The notes under the pieces: generated by a model
Databases searched by the model: none
Told to the model about the DNA's origin: nothing
Seen by the model: the letters and a program-made list of their open reading frames with translations, nothing else
Assembly (NCBI GenBank): GCA_037367405.1
Contig: JAZKJV010010541.1
Location: 124,001 to 188,000 of the forward strand
Direction: 5' to 3'
Source: Ottelia alismoides
Lineage: Eukaryota > Streptophyta > Magnoliopsida > Alismatales > Hydrocharitaceae
Length of the DNA stretch: 64,000 nucleotides
Made by a program: the position numbers and the translations under genes
Part shown: one piece after another, positions 1-11,360 of the stretch
How the letters are laid out: each line of letters begins with the position of its first letter
Numbering within the stretch: position 1 is the first letter of the stretch

Positions 1-404
1 CCAAAGGGTATTCTTCTGAAAGCGTACGTGTCGAAGAGCAAGTGAAGTTAGTCTTCTCTTGGCCCTTCAGAGAGATCGCAATTGGTTGTACCCAGAGTAT
101 CCATCCAAAAGAAGAACACCTTGCCGGCTAATCTCTCCAAAACTTGATCGATGAATGGCAAGGGGAAGTGGTCCTTCTTTGTTGTTGCATTGAGGCGGCA
201 GTATTCAACACATACATGCTAGGATGTTGGTATCTGAGTAGAAGTCTCCTCTCCTTTATCATTTGCAACCATAGTGAGCCCATATTTCTTCGAAACTACA
301 TGTAAAGGGCTCACCAATTTTGAATCAAAGAAGGGATAAATGAAGCATGTGTCACACCATTTCGTGATTTCTTTCATGACTACATCCCACAAATTTGAGT
401 TCAA
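1..404 (-). pseudogene. Element A reverse transcriptase, N-terminal part
   Basis: The minus-strand frame from 404 reads like the start of an Athila RT: a segment ending TKWCDTCFIYPFFDSKLVSP, then LHVVSKK, the positions that read ISDSKWVSPVQVVPKK in typical members. After a stop near 219 the same domain continues as RLNATTKKDHFPLPFID in another frame (about 200-120). The catalytic YxDD motif is beyond the window edge. Stops and frameshifts make it non-functional. The equivalent region of element E (59517 onward) is better preserved and supports the call. Confidence 0.85.
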
Positions 405-902
405 TCTTCTTTGAAATTCTCAGGACGGTTTGGCATCTTCTTCTAAGTAGTTATGATGTAAACATAGGGCAGTATTTTTCCCGAGGAGGTCTGAAACATG
501 TCAACCAAGTGCATTACAGTTTTTTTCTAGAACATTGAGAAGTCGAGATTCTTGATCCGAGGTCAGCCTGCTGCTGTATGACCATATAAATATTCTCTGC
601 ACATACATGGAAGGCATACTTGAGGCTTGTCGGAAGTGGCTTTAATCCCGATTCTTATCTGGCATGCTTCTTAGTCACTTCAGAAACTATGCTAGTAGGT
701 GGATGATCTGCCATGACTTCAGAGGTGCTGCTCACCTCAGTAGCTTGTTGTTCAACTGACAATGTGCCGAACAGATCTGCAATGAATTCATCATGTTCAG
801 ACTGGCATGAAACTCCTGAATCAAATAGATGCATTAGCCAATTGGATTCTATCTCCCAAGTTATATCGGAGCTTTGCGTCGACTGTGCTTTCCTGGTCCT
901 CC

Positions 903-1500
903 TTAGGAGAGATGATTTCTAGGGTCCATGTGCCATTCAAAGAGAGTTACACATCTCTGATTTCTGCAAAAAAAGTCACAGTCTACTTCAGGTGGTGTTG
1001 TATGACTTTCATCAGATACGACTTTTGGCTCACTGACCTTATCTATGGTAACTCTATTGATGCTTGAACTAAACGTGATCTTTCCAGACCAATGGTCAAC
1101 CACGACCTCTTTAGTGCACAAGAATACACATCCAAGGATAATTGGGGTCTGAAGTAAAGGTGAAGGGGAGTCCATATCAAGGACTACAAAATCTATAGGA
1201 AACTGCATGTCCTGTACCTTTACGACAACGTCTTCCAACAGACCTTGAGGTCGCTTGATGGATCGATTAGAAAATTGAAGGATCACCGTGTCTACTTGAG
1301 TGGACCTAGCTCGAATTCTTGCAGTAATGACGAGGGCATGAGGTTGATGAAAGAGCCACTGCCAAGCAATATTCGCTCTAAGACTTGATCAAAATTCTCA
1401 CATATGATCAAAGGTGCTCCTTTGTCTTGCTTCTTCTGAGAGAGATTGCTGATGACTACAACTGTAGCCATGGTGAGGACGTGCTTCTCAACTTGCTGGC
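903..1500 (-). pseudogene. Element A retroviral-type aspartic protease
   Basis: The 1286-903 frame has the conserved Athila protease body: NRSIKRPQGLLEDVVVKVQ, then FPIDFVVLDM and PIILGCVFL (usually VPLILGRPFL). Upstream, across one stop, 1500-1300 continues the domain with the active-site loop INLMPSSLL. The catalytic aspartate of the usual LLDSGASINLMP motif is replaced: the loop reads LLGSGSFINLMP (about 1347-1370), so the enzyme would be inactive even without the stops. The protease normally cleaves the Gag-Pol polyprotein inside the particle. It lies between gag and RT, as expected. Confidence 0.85.
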
Positions 1501-1509
1501 ATCTGGTAT

Positions 1510-4071
1510 TTATGGTTCGACCGATGCTTGCTTGTGCATGCTTCCATCAAGCCCTTCTTCATAGTGGGTATGTATTCCATGTCTTGCATTAATGGTTACT
1601 CAACACTTAAAATTTTAAGAATATCCACAACTCCTGGATCATACAATGCACTTTTTATTTTTGCATTGTTTTTGGATTTTTGTATTGCATCCGGAAAAGG
1701 AATATTTACAGAGCTTAAATCAAAAGCATTGTTTTTATTTACAATGGAATTCTTGTCCACTATATTATGTACATCTAGACTACAAAAAGGTGTAAATTCT
1801 AGAAATGTTGGTGTTGTTGCTAGTGGACATGCAAAAACAACAGTCCCCACTCCATCAATTGGCACTGGATTGGTTGTTGGTGTTGGCTCCTCCATGGCTG
1901 GCATGGCTTCACATCGATTGTGATCTTATTTCTTGTTTTTCTGATTATTCTGATCTTTTGTTCTATTTGTTGAGGGAGATGGTGGCGACTGACTGCTGGC
2001 ATGGCTCTTTCTTCTTCTTCCTCACCCGAACTTGGAGCTGGCACGACTGATGTAGAAGATGACAATTCACCTAACAAAGCTTTATTCTTCCCTTTGATTG
2101 TGGTAGACTGAGGCAAGGTCCTACCGTTCCTGAGAGTAACAACATTAGATAAAGCAAAATTACAATCATCTGACTCTACAAGCATAGACAGGACCTCACA
2201 TTCTACCTACTCTTTTATCTTGAAATTTTTGGGATTATCTTCGACATGGGCCGGGATAGGAGTTTAGGTGGCTGTTAGATCATCTAGCTTTCTAGTCATC
2301 TCTCCGATACCTTTTATGAGTTGGGCCAAGCAATGGTGGCTCGGTTCACGGGAACCACCTTGGAAGGTTCAGCATGCTGACCACGCTATGAGTGCTGGTG
2401 GGGAGGCTGTGGCTGGGACTATTGATAGTGTTGTTGAGGAGTAGGAAACTGATAGTGATGGTATGGAGAAGGAGGATATTTCTATTAAGGTGCAACCACG
2501 TACTAGTGGTACTGCTGGTGCGGACGACACTACAACTGCGGGTACTGCTATGACTATCTCCAATTATTATGATATTGTGGAGAGTGTGATGCTAATACTG
2601 AGGCTATGGTTGGGAGTACTGTGCAAAGCAAACACCCTAAGGTTGGTGGTAAGGCTGGTTGGCTGGTGGCTGGCCCTAGGGTTGTCCAGCAGGATGGGCA
2701 AGCTGTGCATCGTTGCTCCAGACACCATTAATTACTTGTATCATGGGTGGTGGCAGGAATGCTAGATCAGAATATAGTAGGTGGTCTGGCTGGTAGACCA
2801 CCATCTATTGTTGCAACGGGGCCTGCTCGGGGGCCTACACATAGTACACTTTGTGGATCGTCGGCTGCTGCTGACTCGACTATGGTTGATGTGGCAGTGA
2901 TGATTCATCTTTCTTCTCTACAGGAGTTTCTGATGATGGTGTCATCGACTGAGATGATTTGATGGTGCTCACTAGTAGATCCAATTGCTTGGTTATTTGG
3001 TCCAGATTATCCAAGTATTGCACCTTTTGTTCGATCACAGCGAGCTTCTCAAGATCCTATGACCGCTTCTCGATAATGTCAATTTTAGAAAGAGGGCCCC
3101 CAATGTTACTAAGATTGGAGCTCTCATCTCTTTCTACCTCACAGGATGCTGCCATGTGAACTGGCTTGTGGAGGACCAGAGATTGTCTCTGATAAGCATG
3201 TGATGAAGAGAGGGTGGCCTCTCCCTCGACCATTTCTTCAAATTACCATACCACATCTTCATCTTTGTTAAAGTGGGATCCTCCATAGGCAGCGTCAACT
3301 AGTCTTCGGCTCTCTACATTCAGGCCCCCGAAGAAGTGTTGGACCAAACTGATCTTCGGTATCTCATGGTGGCGACACTTTTCTTGTAGCTCGGTAAATC
3401 GCTCCCATGCTTCATGAATTGACTCATGAGTAGCTTGAGTGAAGTTGCTGATTCTGGCTCACATCTGGTTGAGTCGACCAAGAGGGTAATACTTGTGAAG
3501 GAACATAGATTTAAGTTCCTCCCAGGTGGTCATGACCTTTCCCAAATGATTGGCCGAGTATAGGGCCTTATTTTGTAAGCTGAAGGGAAATGCATCCCTC
3601 TTGACTACACCTAACAAAATGTTTGGATAGTGGGTGGTTCTACAGATGCGACAAGACTGTTGAAGGTGAATGTAGGGCTCCTCACTAGTATTCTGGTGAA
3701 ATGAGGGTAGAAGCGCAAGGAACTGAGGCTTTAGCTCGAAGAGAGCATGGACCAGAGGGATGCGAATCCACTCGGTCATCTAGCTGTCTCCAGTATCATG
3801 TCTCCTTTAGCGTCAATTTTGGGTTCACATTCCTTGGATCTTATTTTGGTTCATCACATGGTCTTTCTCCACCTCCTCTTCCTGCTGGTTTGTTCCTCAT
3901 GTCATTCAATATATCTTGAAAGGCAGTCTGCATGAGGGCTTGTTTCGTCAGTTGCTGTTGGATGGCTCGGATGGAAGCCAACAAATGAGTATTCACCTGA
4001 TTATGACATTGCACATGCCCCTGCTCTGGATGTTGTGGCTGCTTCCCTTTTCCCTTTCCTTGAGGAGCCAT
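1510..4071 (-). pseudogene. Element A gag (capsid) gene
   Basis: Gag forms the virus-like particle. The best part is 3779-3459, with FELKPQFLALLPSFHQNT, then AFPFSLQNKALYSANHL and TTWEELKSMFLHKYYPLGR, the retrotransposon gag domain of Athila elements. A single TGA at about 3458 (probably an old CGA) interrupts it; the frame then runs on as ARISNFTQATHESIHEAWER to about 2830. The N-terminal stretch from 4071 is Gln-rich and basic. The C-terminal part (about 2840-2300) is Gln/Pro/His-rich. At 2185-1820 the motif VVTLRNGRTLPQ matches the VTLRSGK signature found between gag and protease in this lineage. Several stops remain. Confidence 0.8.
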
Positions 4072-4134
4072 TTCTGGATATTAATCTGAGGAGATGAACT
4101 CTAAATTGGAATTCATGACTAGGACTGGCTTCTA

Positions 4135-4150
4135 TCCCCATTTGATGTGC
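4135..4150 (-). other. Possible degraded primer binding site of element A
   Basis: The plus-strand string TCCCCATTTGATGTGC can be aligned with the tRNA-Asp-type site of element C (TCCCCAACAATGGTGCCC at 15881) with gaps, and it lies where the primer site should be, between gag and the LTR. The match is weak, and the left LTR boundary at about 4152 depends on it. Confidence 0.35.
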
Positions 4151-5606
4151 ATGTTTTCTACTATGTAGGTCTAAAAGTGTATCCTTATGTAGTGCGAAGA
4201 TAGATTGTCGCTGAGGCGACACATAAAGAGAACCCATGCACAATCAACAAGTACCCACAATATAACAATAAGAAATGAACAACAAAAAATGTGAGGCATA
4301 ATTTATTATATTCTACAAACAAAAATGTATAGCACGTAAGCATGTAGAGGTCGAACCACATAGAGCAATCTAGGTAGCCTATGATTATTGCTAATCAATG
4401 TGTATTATGTACATATTTGTCTTTAAGTCTTTTTATGTGGGTTTTTTGTTTTTAATTTTTTTAATTAAATTAATTGTAAATCTAGTTATTCTAATAATAA
4501 TAAAATAAATTATATTTATATGTCTATATATGTAGGAAGGGATATAAAAGATAATCCCATACTCACAAGGTATATATATGTGTATATATATAGATTTTTT
4601 GTTTTTTATTTTGCTAATTTTTAATTTCTTTTTGACATATTTTTTGAAAATAAAATAAAAATATATCTATATAAAATTGATTACCACATAATATAAGTAT
4701 ATAGATAATATATATATATATACACATATAGAGAGTATATAGTATAGATATTTATAAATAGTCGAAAAGTATAGGGAAAATATTTTTTAGGATTTCTTTA
4801 TTTTCTCTTGTTTTGTGATTTTTTTGGAGTTTTTGCATATTTTTAGGTATTTGTAAAACCAAAAACATCCCAAAATAGAGATTAAATAAATAGGCTGAAT
4901 TGATTTGAAGATAAAAAATAACAAATGAAGTCCAAAATTTTCCAAATCAATTTTAATAGTAATATTAAGAAATTTAGAGATAAGAATAAATATTTTTTGA
5001 ATTGTTTATTATTTTTCCTATTTTCAATAAATTTTGGATCTTTTTAAATTTTTATCATTTTCTTTTTCTATTTTTGGAATTTTTAGTCTGGAGTTAGTAT
5101 AGGTCATAATAAACCAGATATAATCTTTTTGTTATTTTTAAAGGCATTTGAATATTTTTTGGCATTTTCAAGCTAAATAGGGAATTAATACTCACTGTTC
5201 GAGTTTTAATAAATAGATAAATGGCTAAAAATGCAAACTAAAAATCATGTCATGAAAGTTCATCATGGAAGGCATTTACATGCATTTTTCCAAAATTAAA
5301 TACAAATAGGAGCTATTTTTAACAAAAATAATAAGAAAATAAAATTTCATATGCTAGCAGGGACCTATTTGCAATTAATATAAAATATTCATCCATTTCA
5401 AAACCATTTTACAAAATCCAGGGGCATGCATGAAATTTTTCGTAAATTTCATAAGTTAAAAACACCTTGGAATGGCCTTTATGCAAATATACAAAAGTTC
5501 TAGGACTGCTGTGTAATATTTCCACAAAAAAATATACATTGAATATAAAATTTCATGTATCAAAAATAAATATAAAATCAGGGGGTTATGCCAGCAAAAT
5601 ACCCAA

Positions 5607-5628
5607 CTCACGTGGCAAGCCACGTGAG
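5607..5628. promoter_or_regulatory. Inverted pair of CACGTG (G-box) sites in LTR Y
   Basis: CTCACGTGGC and GCCACGTGAG are separated by two bases, a perfect 10-bp inverted repeat. Related but eroded versions lie at the same place in element B's LTRs (about 26524-26552 and 32219-32246). CACGTG is the plant bZIP/bHLH binding core. The site is more than 1 kb downstream of the TATA box, so in the transcript it would be a hairpin in R/U5. Confidence 0.55.
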
Positions 5629-6744
5629 CTACGGTGGCATGAATACGTGGGCAAATACATGAAAGCACTGGGGATAAATTCGATTTTTACACAAATATTT
5701 ACGCTCAAGATAAGAATTAAAATATTAAAAGGAAACATGAAAATAACGGAGGGGGTTAATTACAATTTACCCCTATTTGCATGTGATCCAACGGATCTGG
5801 TTGCTTCACTTGAACACTTGGTTGGTAGAGGATGCACGATAACATTGGGACTGGAGTTGCTATGATTAGATCTCAGATATGGCAGCTGGGGCTCACTTGA
5901 TATGACAGCTCCAGTTGATTCTGGTACAGTGATCATCATTGGACGATGAAGGATTATTTTGGAAGAACAACAAAGAACTCGCCAGTGGCGAGCTTCGATC
6001 AATTCAAGAGCACGCTTCCGACCACCTGGGACTCCCCCAAATGGCTTTGAATGCTCCTGCAACAACTCCGTACTTGTGGAATCCCTCAAAAGTGTCAGGG
6101 GGTCACTTGTGGACACCTTGAGCTCCTTCGTTCATGGAGGTGATCCTCGAAGTCGAGTGGAGCTCAGATGTCCCCTTCTAGATGCTTTTCTTGCAGAATG
6201 AGATAGGCGATGCAAGGGCGAGGCAACTGGGCTATTATTAGCGAAGGTTAGAGTGAGATGAGGGAAAAATGGGGTGCTCTGATGAGGTGGCGGCGGATGG
6301 AGCATGAGTGCTTCGATCAAGAAGGAGTCAAAATGGGATGATGGGTCGAGGATGTGGATAAATGAAGGGGCGAGGTCATGGGATGATCATGGACGTCAGA
6401 GTTAGAGTATCACGATGGATCACAATAGCTGGAGCTCTAGAGATCCATTGAGACCGAAATCTAAACCTAAGCTAAAACAGGAACAGAAACACAAAATAAA
6501 AGGCAAAGAACGAAATCTAAGAACTAAAGCTACCTAAAAATAAGGAAATGGCACATCTCAAACCTGATGGTGGGTCAGGGAGCAGGACGATGCTGGAGCA
6601 ACCGCCATGGACCCTTTCTCCTCCTCATGTTGTGCTCCGACCTCGGGGAAAGCACCTATGTCACCGATGGACTCTCATGCACACAGCTGGACACACTACA
6701 AAGCTCAAAGAGGGATCCAAGAGGAATGGAAGGAATTTGAGTTT

Positions 6745-6752
6745 TATTTATA
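6745..6752 (-). promoter_or_regulatory. TATA box of element A LTR
   Basis: TATAAATA on the minus strand, in a block conserved with B (27662-27669 and 36419-36426). The downstream side is relatively GC-rich. Transcription would start about 30 bases toward lower coordinates. Confidence 0.5.
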
Positions 6753-7868
6753 GACAGGGGTTCGATCGATATTTGATTGAGATTTATTCATGGCTCTATG
6801 TAGATCAGGTGAATCTGTAGAATAGGAGAGGATTGTGATCGCGATGTGAACAAGACCTATGAAGGACTTGAGGCAAATGAAGGCACATGGTATCCTGGAA
6901 AATTCAAGGAAGCGGGAGTGCTTGAGGCTCTGACAGGAGTTAGTGGTGGGGAAGGATAGTTAACCGAGGTCAACAATCCACGCCTCATAATTGGTCCACA
7001 TAACACACTACATGATAAAAGAGCTTGCTTTATTCGAAAATAATTAATTAAAAACAGTAAATGATTTTATTAGTTTTTATTATAAAAAATGTTTATTATT
7101 TTATGTAGTATTTTAATATGATTTTTTTTTATTTTTATGATTCAATTTATTACAAGTTACTTTTACAAGTATATTTATATGTATGTTGACCTATGTTTTG
7201 TAGATTTTATTTTTATTTTGCAATTTTCATTTTATTATTTTATTTTCATATTTTATGTATTTATGACTTATTTTATATACATAAATATATTTTTATTGTA
7301 TTTATCTGATGTTATTTTAAACTTAAATAAATAGTGGTATAATCTATATAGGTATAAGTATAGGTATTTCATCTATGTGTTTATATAGACTATTTTATTT
7401 TTGTGTTGTCTTTATGATTTTATCCAATTCTAAATATGTACGCATACTATAGATACTATTTACAAAATTATAAATAAAATTATATAAATAAAATGGATAT
7501 TTTATTCATGTATACTATACAAAAAGGGTCCAAAACCTAACCTCTGCATATTAACTCCCAATTAAGTGAAATCACCTTCATTAAATAGCTTATTAAAAGT
7601 TGTATACAATTAAAGGAGATATTGATGCATATTGAGTTTTTATTGAAGAGATATTATTCTGGGAAGTTTGGGTTTTGGTTTTTTATTCCGAGTACAAAAA
7701 GTACACTACATATTTTTTTGTGTGAACTCATTTTTTTTCTATATATTTTTATCTATACTTTCTTTTACAGAGTTTATTGATTTGATGAATAAATAATAGA
7801 GAATAAAATGGATCCAATAATGGATTACTGATGAATAAAAGAATGAGATTTTTATTGTCTTTTTGGCC

Positions 7869-7885
7869 CTTATCGCCCCTACTTT
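7869..7885 (-). other. Conserved polypurine-like motif inside the LTR
   Basis: The minus strand reads AAAGTAGGGGCGATAAG. Close versions (AAAGTAGGGGGAGATAAG) occur in all six LTR copies of the window, X and Y: 9022, 17826, 28804, 35079 and 37747. The motif resembles the polypurine tract of element B. Confidence 0.5.
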
Positions 7886-8137
7886 ATTCCTTGTTGACCA
7901 CATCAATTCTTAACTTGGTCTCGGGGTTTAGGGTCATAAAACACCTTTGGTATTTTTATTTAATTTTCTTTTCTGTCTTTATTCTTTTATTTTTGGCTTT
8001 AAATAATGTATTTTGTACAATAATTATACAATAAGTAATGAATGTTAATTTGTACAAAATAATGATATTTACATGCATTTAGATAGGGTTTAAAGGCCAA
8101 AATGAAAGAATAAAGGTGATGAAATGGAGATTCATTA

Positions 8138-9341
8138 GGAAGACGGTTGTGGTGCTGACACGTGTCAACACCATATTGGGCCAAAATTATAAATATATTA
8201 TTAATTAGGTAATAAATATTAATGCCGTTATTTTAAATAACTATAAAAAAGGAATACATATAATTAAATTATCTAATATATGATATAATTATTTTTATAA
8301 ATAATATATATTATGATATATAATAATAGATAATTTGTTTCTTATTAGTTTTTTAATAAAAGATATATTATTTTTATATTTTTTAATTATTATAATAACA
8401 AATAATAGTTGTTTGATTTTTAGGGATTTAAATAATTTAATTTATGTATAATAATTAATACATATACAATACACAGTTTAAATACATCTATAATATAGGG
8501 TATTTTAATTATTTAAAATATTAAATAAAGGTTTTAAATTCTAGATTTTTTTATAAATAAACTACAAGATCAAGAACTAAATAAAAAATTATAAAATCAG
8601 TTATGTTATAAATAACATGCACATAATAAAATAAATATGCCAGAAACCAAGTTGTCATCAGGTCCCAAAATAAACCTCTTGCAAATGGACTTTGATTTTA
8701 ATGAAATCACCATTAATTAGATAATATTATTTTATGAACTTTAAAGGTGAGTAGAGTGCAATTGAAGTTCGTATGTAGAATGTATGAGGTTCATAAGTTG
8801 AGAAATTAATAATTTGAAAACCAGATTTTTTTGGCATATATAGATTAGGATTTTTTTATGATTTGTACATTTTTATATACATTTTTGTGAATACGTATGA
8901 GAAGAGTTTGGTGAAATATATATAAATGAAATAATTAAAAATAATTATAGTTTTGATAACTAATAAATAAATAAGGTTTATTATTCTATGTGCACAATGA
9001 ATTATTTTTATTGTTTTCTTCCTTGTCTCCCCCTACTTTCTTGTTTACCGATTAATCCATGCTGACTTGCTCTCGACGATTAGATTATGTAAATATATAT
9101 TTCAGTTATATTTATATTTAATTTAGTCACACTGTACAATATATACATATTTACAATATGCCTCTTGTTATTTTCTTTCTTTTTATTTATTTATTTATTT
9201 ACATATTTCTAATGCATAAAAGTGCATTTTTATTTGTGAATGATATTTTATAAGATGTAGAAATTAGTGGATATTTACATGAATTTGTTAAGGGTTTTAA
9301 GATAAAATACAAAGAAAAGTTAGTGAGTCATGTATTCATCA
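8138..9341 (-). repeat. Element C 3' LTR, right part (subfamily X)
   Basis: This is homologous to about 16940-18144 in C's 5' LTR and to about 34150-35350 in the LTR nested in B. Shared landmarks are the CACGTG palindrome (8151-8172), GTGAGTAGAGTGNAATTG (about 8750), the CTTGTCTCCCCCTACTTTC motif (9022) and the end ATTCATCA at 9341. The rest of this LTR is separated by the insertion of element A at 8137/8138 and must lie left of the window. Confidence 0.8.
8151..8172. promoter_or_regulatory. G-box palindrome in LTR X
   Basis: GGTGCTGACACGTGTCAACACC is a 22-bp palindrome with one mismatched pair, centred on CACGTG. The nested LTR has the perfect 26-bp version at 34164-34189; C's 5' LTR has a decayed one near 16952-16974. 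Confidence 0.6.
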
Positions 9342-9354
9342 ACCCTCTGTACTT
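9342..9354 (-). other. Polypurine tract of element C
   Basis: On the minus strand AAGTACAGAGGGT directly precedes the 3' LTR start TGATGAAT. The polypurine tract is the primer for plus-strand DNA synthesis. It is a decayed version of B's AAGTATGGGGGAGGGG (29072-29087); the DNA next to both tracts is also alike (GCTAAAGGACTGGCAAAG here). Confidence 0.65.
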
Positions 9355-10950
9355 AAACTTTGCCAGTCCTTTAGCAAGCACTTATTTGAAAAATAAGGAA
9401 AAAGAAAGAAAGTTAAAATGAATTTATTTCCCTAAACCAATTACGGCGAACATACAAAGGACACAGAGCTTTTTTGGGCCTTAAATAAGCATGTTGTCGA
9501 AGCCTTCATTAGTATTAGGATTTTAATCTCAACAGTCCTCAAGTTCTACAAAACCTTATTCAGGTTAACCTAAAAAACCAGCTCAGATCCACTTGTCCAT
9601 ATAGTTAACTCTGTCAACCTTGAATTTAATTTGTACGATGTGTAATTTTTGTTAGCTCTTCCTACTTAAAGAAGCGAAGAAACTACACATCCTGATAATA
9701 TGCTCCCATTGATTCCTCATCCAGCTACTCTCTCCTTGAGGAGGGGGGTATTTCCTTCTAGGATCATGTCATGTTGTATCCACAATCAAGTAGAGAGAGA
9801 ATGTAGAAGAATGAGAAAAGAACTAGAGTGTGACCAGTGTAGTCACTTCTCCTTGTGAAGCACAGGCGGTGTAGCTAAGTCCCCACTAAGATGTGCATGC
9901 TTTTTGGAAGCTTGGACCATTGTGGTCATATTTGTATTTGATGGTTGGCTTTTTTTGGTAGAATGTGTAATGTTGCTTGCACTTCATCAATCTTTTATGC
10001 CCCGACAAATATAGCATCTTTTCTTCGATCCATTTTTTAGGGGTCCTGGAAAAATTATTACAACAGATCCTTCTCCCATTTGAAGCTTTATTTAAACCCC
10101 ACAACTCATGTCTTTAGACGTACGCGCCCCTACAGAAGGATGAAAATGCACCACTAAAATGAACTGCCCTTCGTAACCCCATGCTAGTCGAGTTAAGTGT
10201 AAAGTGCATGTGACCGAAATTGGTTTTTGTTGGAGAGTTAAATGGATGACACCAAGTGTTCTACTTAGACAAGTTTAAGTTGAAGTCTGAACTTGGTCTC
10301 ACGGAGCCCAAAGATTTAAGTCATAGATATGAAGAGTCTAAATTCTAGTACCTAACTAGTCTCCTTACAATAAAGTCAAAGGCCATAATCAAGCTCAATC
10401 CCTTAGACTATTCCCAATCATTAGTTTGAGAAATCAAATTTATTCTGGAAAATGATAATGCCAATGCAACCATGTTTTTGTGAAGTACATTTTTCTTAAT
10501 TTTACTCATTTTTTATGGATTTTAAAGATTTTGCAACTTTTATGAATTTTAAGACTTTGTATTTTTTTATGGATTTTCAACTTTTATAAACAAGCATATT
10601 TACAAGAATTTTACAAGACAGATTAATAATATTTTATTTGAATTAAATAACAAATGTATTTTACAAGTTTTATGTACAAAGCTTTTAAATATTGAGTTAT
10701 TTCCTATTAATAAATATGATTTTAAATAAGCATTATCCATATTAAATACATATTTTAAACAAATTTTAAATTAAGAATTTTAATTAATAATTTTACATAT
10801 ATTTCACTTATTTACAATAATTTTATATATAATAAATAAATAGATTTTAAATTAACCCTTACCCACTTTTATGGATTTTATAGATATAGAAAATACACAA
10901 AAGTACAAGTTAAGTACACAAGTATATGTAGAATATATATGTACCCCATA
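9355..10950 (-). other. Element C 3' untranslated region
   Basis: This AT-rich stretch lies between the hairpin array and the polypurine tract. A block at about 9715-9870 matches B at 29465-29600 (GGGGTATTNCCTTCTA and AGTGTAG repeats) and, reversed, E at about 63560-63607. No convincing coding frame is seen; one 72-codon frame (9886-10104, minus) has no counterpart in B or E. No envelope-like gene was found. Confidence 0.6.
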
Positions 10951-11360
10951 TACTTAGCTTGTGCTATGTCCTTATATCATGAAAAGAGAAAAAAGAGAGG
11001 ACATAACTCATGCTAAGTAAAAGTGGGTGAAAAGAATGAAAGAATAGAAGTCAGTCGCCCGATATACTTACGATCTGGTCATCGTAAGTATAATGGAAGA
11101 CAAAAATGAGGTGAATGAGGGCAAGGAATATATAAATGAAAGAAAAAAAGAAAAGAAGAAATGAAATCAATGAAATCACTCATTCCTCCTATACTTATGA
11201 TCAACCATCCTAAGTATAGAAAAAATGTGGCAAAAAATTAGGGATGAGCGATTGGTGCAAGAAAGGAAAATCAAAAGAAAATTAAAAAGATCAAAATCAA
11301 AAATACAAATCAACAGACAATCGATCCCCCCTATACTTAGGATATGGTATCCTAAGTATA
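10951..11360 (-). repeat. Hairpin array of element C (four stem-loops)
   Basis: There are four inverted repeats: 10951-11019 (arms CTTAGCTTGTGCTATGTCC and GGACATAACTCATGCTAAG, 3 mismatches in 19, loop about 27); 11063-11092 (TATACTTACGAT / ATCGTAAGTATA, perfect); 11189-11219 (CTATACTTATGAT / ATCCTAAGTATAG, one mismatch); 11332-11360 (TATACTTAGGATA / TATCCTAAGTATA, perfect, 3-base loop). The left arms of the third and fourth follow C-rich DNA on the plus strand, so in the sense strand these hairpins are followed by G runs. The same array is in B (29776-30133) and E (62229-62600). It lies between the last coding sequence and the 3' LTR. Confidence 0.9.

Larger units (their letters stand above)
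1..8137 (-). mobile_element. Element A: Athila-like Ty3/gypsy retrotransposon, 5' part
   Basis: On the minus strand the order is LTR (8137 to about 4152), gag (about 4071 to 1510), protease (about 1500 to 903) and reverse transcriptase (404 to 1), where the window ends. This is the gag-pol order of Ty3/gypsy, and the Gag, protease and RT motifs resemble the Athila lineage. The LTR ends inside the LTR of element C at 8137/8138, so A is the inserted and younger element. The expected target duplication is GGAAG (8138-8142); its partner is off the window. Every gene carries stops, so A is dead. Confidence 0.85.
4152..8137 (-). repeat. Element A 5' LTR (subfamily Y, about 4 kb)
   Basis: This AT-rich block is homologous along its length to the two LTRs of element B (24845-29071 and 31340-38014). 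Shared landmarks include the tract around 4290-4400, the palindromic CACGTG pair at 5607, a TATA box at 6745, the CTTATC(G)CCCCTACTTT motif at 7869 and the right end GATTCATTA (GATTCATCA in B). The left end is set only approximately. No long conserved frame is visible; frames of about 120 codons (for example 5760-6116) are not shared with the B copies. The right end abuts LTR X of element C. Confidence 0.8.

Noticed and set aside
7137..7334. Short hydrophobic Phe/Tyr/Ile-rich frame resembling a membrane protein
   Set aside because: It is a translation of T-rich LTR DNA; similar strings occur in every AT-rich stretch here.
9886..10104. Possible envelope-like gene between integrase and LTR, as in some Athila elements
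   Set aside because: Only 72 codons, no membrane segment, not conserved in B or E.
10951..11360. Hairpin array as a CRISPR array
   Set aside because: The repeats are palindromic and variable with uneven spacing, and the context is a plant retrotransposon.
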